Origin: Bacteroidota bacterium
Lineage (GTDB): Bacteria > Bacteroidota > Bacteroidia > Flavobacteriales > Weeksellaceae
DNA length: 41,710 nucleotides
Direction: 5' to 3'
Assembly (NCBI GenBank): GCA_023457935.1
Contig: JAEXBA010000035.1
Coordinates: 1 to 41,710, forward strand
A program made the position numbers and the translations under genes. Below the pieces are notes generated by a model, which worked only from the letters and a program-made list of their open reading frames with translations, did no database searches and was not told the DNA's origin. Below are positions 40,608 through 41,710 of this stretch, in pieces. Numbering within the stretch: position 1 is the first letter of the stretch; each line of letters begins with the position of its first letter.

Positions 40608-41150
40608 TTATCTGTGCCTTCTTAAAGATTTGATAAGGTCTTTAAGTGCGCCTTTTGTGCCGAGTTTAATCGAGTTTTCTGCTGAACCGAGAATCCTGGC
40701 ATTTTTCCTGAAGGTGTCGTAGTGATGTTCCGAAATAAAACTGCCATTGCTGTCGTAAAGTTTCATGCTTACCACAACCTGACTGGAAAGTACATATCTG
40801 CCGATACCAACTTTGAAAAATTTCACTTTGGGAATTACGGCAAACTGTGCGTCATTGTTTGCGCAGAATTCGGTAATTACAGCGGAATCGGGTTGGTGAT
40901 AACTGTTCACAGTTTCGGTCTTCACCATTCTGAAGTTGGGCGAATTTGAAAAACGGTCTGTTGTTTCAGAAAAAAACGAAATATTGGTAACATCCGTAAT
41001 TTCCTCTACTTTTGGATCAATTTCAGGACTGAAAAACAGAACAGTTGTACTTCTGCTTCCTGTCTGCGCGTGAAGGAGCGGTTTCTGGAAGATACCGGTG
41101 AGCAGAAACAGTAAGGCAGATACTCTGATAAGAAAGTGAAATTTGTTCAT
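40608..41150 (-). CDS. secreted protein of unknown function
   Basis: 180 residues. A signal peptide (about 1-29, RVSALLFLLTGIFQKPLLHA|Q) leads into a beta-rich domain (STTVLFFSPEIDPKVEEITDV, AQFAVIPKVKFFKVGIGRYVLSSQVVVSMKLYDSNGSF). The pattern of a short-lived regulator-like or outer-membrane-associated domain (FFVGIGRYVLSSQV...KLYD) is familiar from Bacteroidota, but no name follows. A -7 element stands upstream at 41163-41170. Confidence 0.7.
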   Translation of the reverse strand: MNKFHFLIRVSALLFLLTGIFQKPLLHAQTGSRSTTVLFFSPEIDPKVEEITDVTNISFFSETTDRFSNSPNFRMVKTETVNSYHQPDSAVITEFCANNDAQFAVIPKVKFFKVGIGRYVLSSQVVVSMKLYDSNGSFISEHHYDTFRKNARILGSAENSIKLGTKGALKDLIKSLRRHR

Positions 41151-41162
41151 GATTTTCAGCTA

Positions 41163-41170
41163 CAAAAATA
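41163..41170 (-). promoter_or_regulatory. -7 promoter element of the 41150 gene
   Basis: On the minus strand TATTTTTG matches TAnnTTTG, 12 nt before the start codon. No clear -33 element. Confidence 0.35.
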
Positions 41171-41231
41171 GGCTTTATTTCAGGGATTTACTGCCATTTT
41201 TCAATCATTTTTTTGATCAAGATTAATATTG

Positions 41232-41263
41232 TTTGGTGTATTTGTAAAATAGTCGTACTTTTG
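41232..41263 (+). promoter_or_regulatory. Bacteroidota promoter of rpsO
   Basis: TTTG (41232-41235), exactly 20 nt, TACTTTTG (41256-41263). The RNA would start near 41268, about 30 nt before rpsO. Confidence 0.7.
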
Positions 41264-41299
41264 CACCTCGTTACATAATAATCATTAAATAATATTTGC

Positions 41300-41569
41300 A
41301 TGTACTTAACATCAGAAAAGAAAGCAGAAATTTTCGCAAAACACGGGAAATCTGCAACAGACACAGGAAGTGCTGAAGGGCAGATCGCTCTTTTCACGTT
41401 CAGAATCAACCACCTTTCAGGTCACCTGAAAAGCAACCACAAAGATTATGCTACAGAGAAATCTCTTGTGAAACTGGTAGGTAAAAGAAAAAGATTGCTG
41501 GATTATCTTAAAAACAAAGATATCAACCGTTACAGAGCAATCATTGCTGAACTTGGACTTAGAAAGTAA
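41300..41569 (+). CDS. rpsO: 30S ribosomal protein S15 (uS15)
   Basis: 89 residues, standard length. MYLTSEKKAEIFAKHGKSATDTGSAEGQIALFTFRINHLSGHLKSNHKDYATEKSLVKLVGKRKRLLDYLK is the typical S15 sequence, including TGSAEGQIALFTFRI and LVGKRKRLLDYL. It binds 16S rRNA and starts assembly of the platform of the small subunit. Strong promoter and terminator on either side show a one-gene unit. Confidence 0.96.
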   Translation: MYLTSEKKAEIFAKHGKSATDTGSAEGQIALFTFRINHLSGHLKSNHKDYATEKSLVKLVGKRKRLLDYLKNKDINRYRAIIAELGLRK

Positions 41570-41586
41570 TCCACCAAAAAATAAAG

Positions 41587-41618
41587 AGGCTGTCTCAAAA
41601 GGACAGTCTTTTTTTTTC
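41587..41618 (+). terminator. terminator after rpsO
   Basis: AGGCTGTC (41587-41594) pairs with GACAGTCT (41602-41609, one G-T), then a run of T. The same sequence may also be the end of an insertion element. Confidence 0.65.
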
Positions 41619-41710
41619 GCTTTGTTTAAAAATCCGATTTTTGAAGTTTTCTATTTTTGATTTTTCGAAAAACAAAGCTAAAAAAGTCAAAAAACAGTCT
41701 ATTTCAGGCT
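41595..41710 (-). pseudogene. possible C-terminal end of a transposase ORF (cut by window edge)
   Basis: A minus-strand frame is open from the window edge to a stop at 41595-41597. It reads 37 residues rich in Phe, Lys and Leu (ending KKRLSF). The stop codon lies inside the GAGGCTGTCTCAAAA sequence at 41586-41600, which resembles ends of insertion sequences common in Bacteroidota. This would be the tail of a transposase whose body lies outside the window. I cannot name the family and treat this as a guess. Confidence 0.3.

Noticed and set aside
1..41710. CRISPR arrays, prophage genes, rRNA and long direct repeats.
   Set aside because: None was seen on reading the window; only the right edge hints at a mobile element.

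Overview
The window looks like chromosomal DNA of a Flavobacteriia bacterium, most likely Weeksellaceae (Chryseobacterium/Kaistella/Elizabethkingia-like). The grounds are low-GC coding sequence, Bacteroidota-type promoters (TTTG about 20 nt upstream of TAnnTTTG), almost no Shine-Dalgarno sequences, a gldD gene, and a Bacteroidota-only type VI secretion system. Family names come from reading the translations; no database search was possible.

Left part (1-13120). This is mostly housekeeping: the start of homogentisate dioxygenase (cut by the window edge), then a five-gene minus-strand run (CoA-type NUDIX hydrolase, PlsC-like acyltransferase, small lipoprotein, hypothetical, small secreted protein). 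An RNase E/G-family gene, a 29-residue very basic ORF and an HU gene follow on the minus strand. Divergent from HU are mutY and gldD, then a PfkB kinase, a SurA-like double-parvulin chaperone, an NPD-family flavin oxidoreductase, a lipoprotein, a rhodanese and queG. A second tiny basic ORF (27 residues) with its own terminator lies after queG.

Middle-left (13273-17100). A DUF2459-like protein overlaps an L,D-transpeptidase-like gene. A minus-strand YceI / outer-membrane porin / YceI set follows.

Centre (17514-34694). This is a near-complete Bacteroidota subtype T6SS (T6SSiii) in three transcription units. clpV/tssH reads rightward. A leftward operon runs tssB-tssC-tssQ-response regulator-two tssO-like genes-PKD protein (tssP)-tssR-tssD(hcp). 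A rightward operon runs lytic transglycosylase-tssE-tssF-tssG-tssN-tssK. Sheath, tube, baseplate, recycling ATPase and the Bacteroidota-specific envelope complex are all present. VgrG, PAAR, effector and immunity genes are not seen, so the payload must lie elsewhere. The main unusual points are a LuxR-type response regulator inside the envelope-complex operon, with a perfect inverted repeat just before its start codon, and the tandem TssO-like genes.

Right part (34750-41710). This holds a cupin, tRNA-Leu(CAA), a PhnP-like metallo-hydrolase, a conserved protein of unknown function, a GAF-type methionine sulfoxide reductase-like protein, a periplasmic-binding-protein-like protein without signal peptide, a small membrane protein, MgtE, a secreted hypothetical and rpsO. 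The last ~115 bases may be the edge of an insertion sequence.
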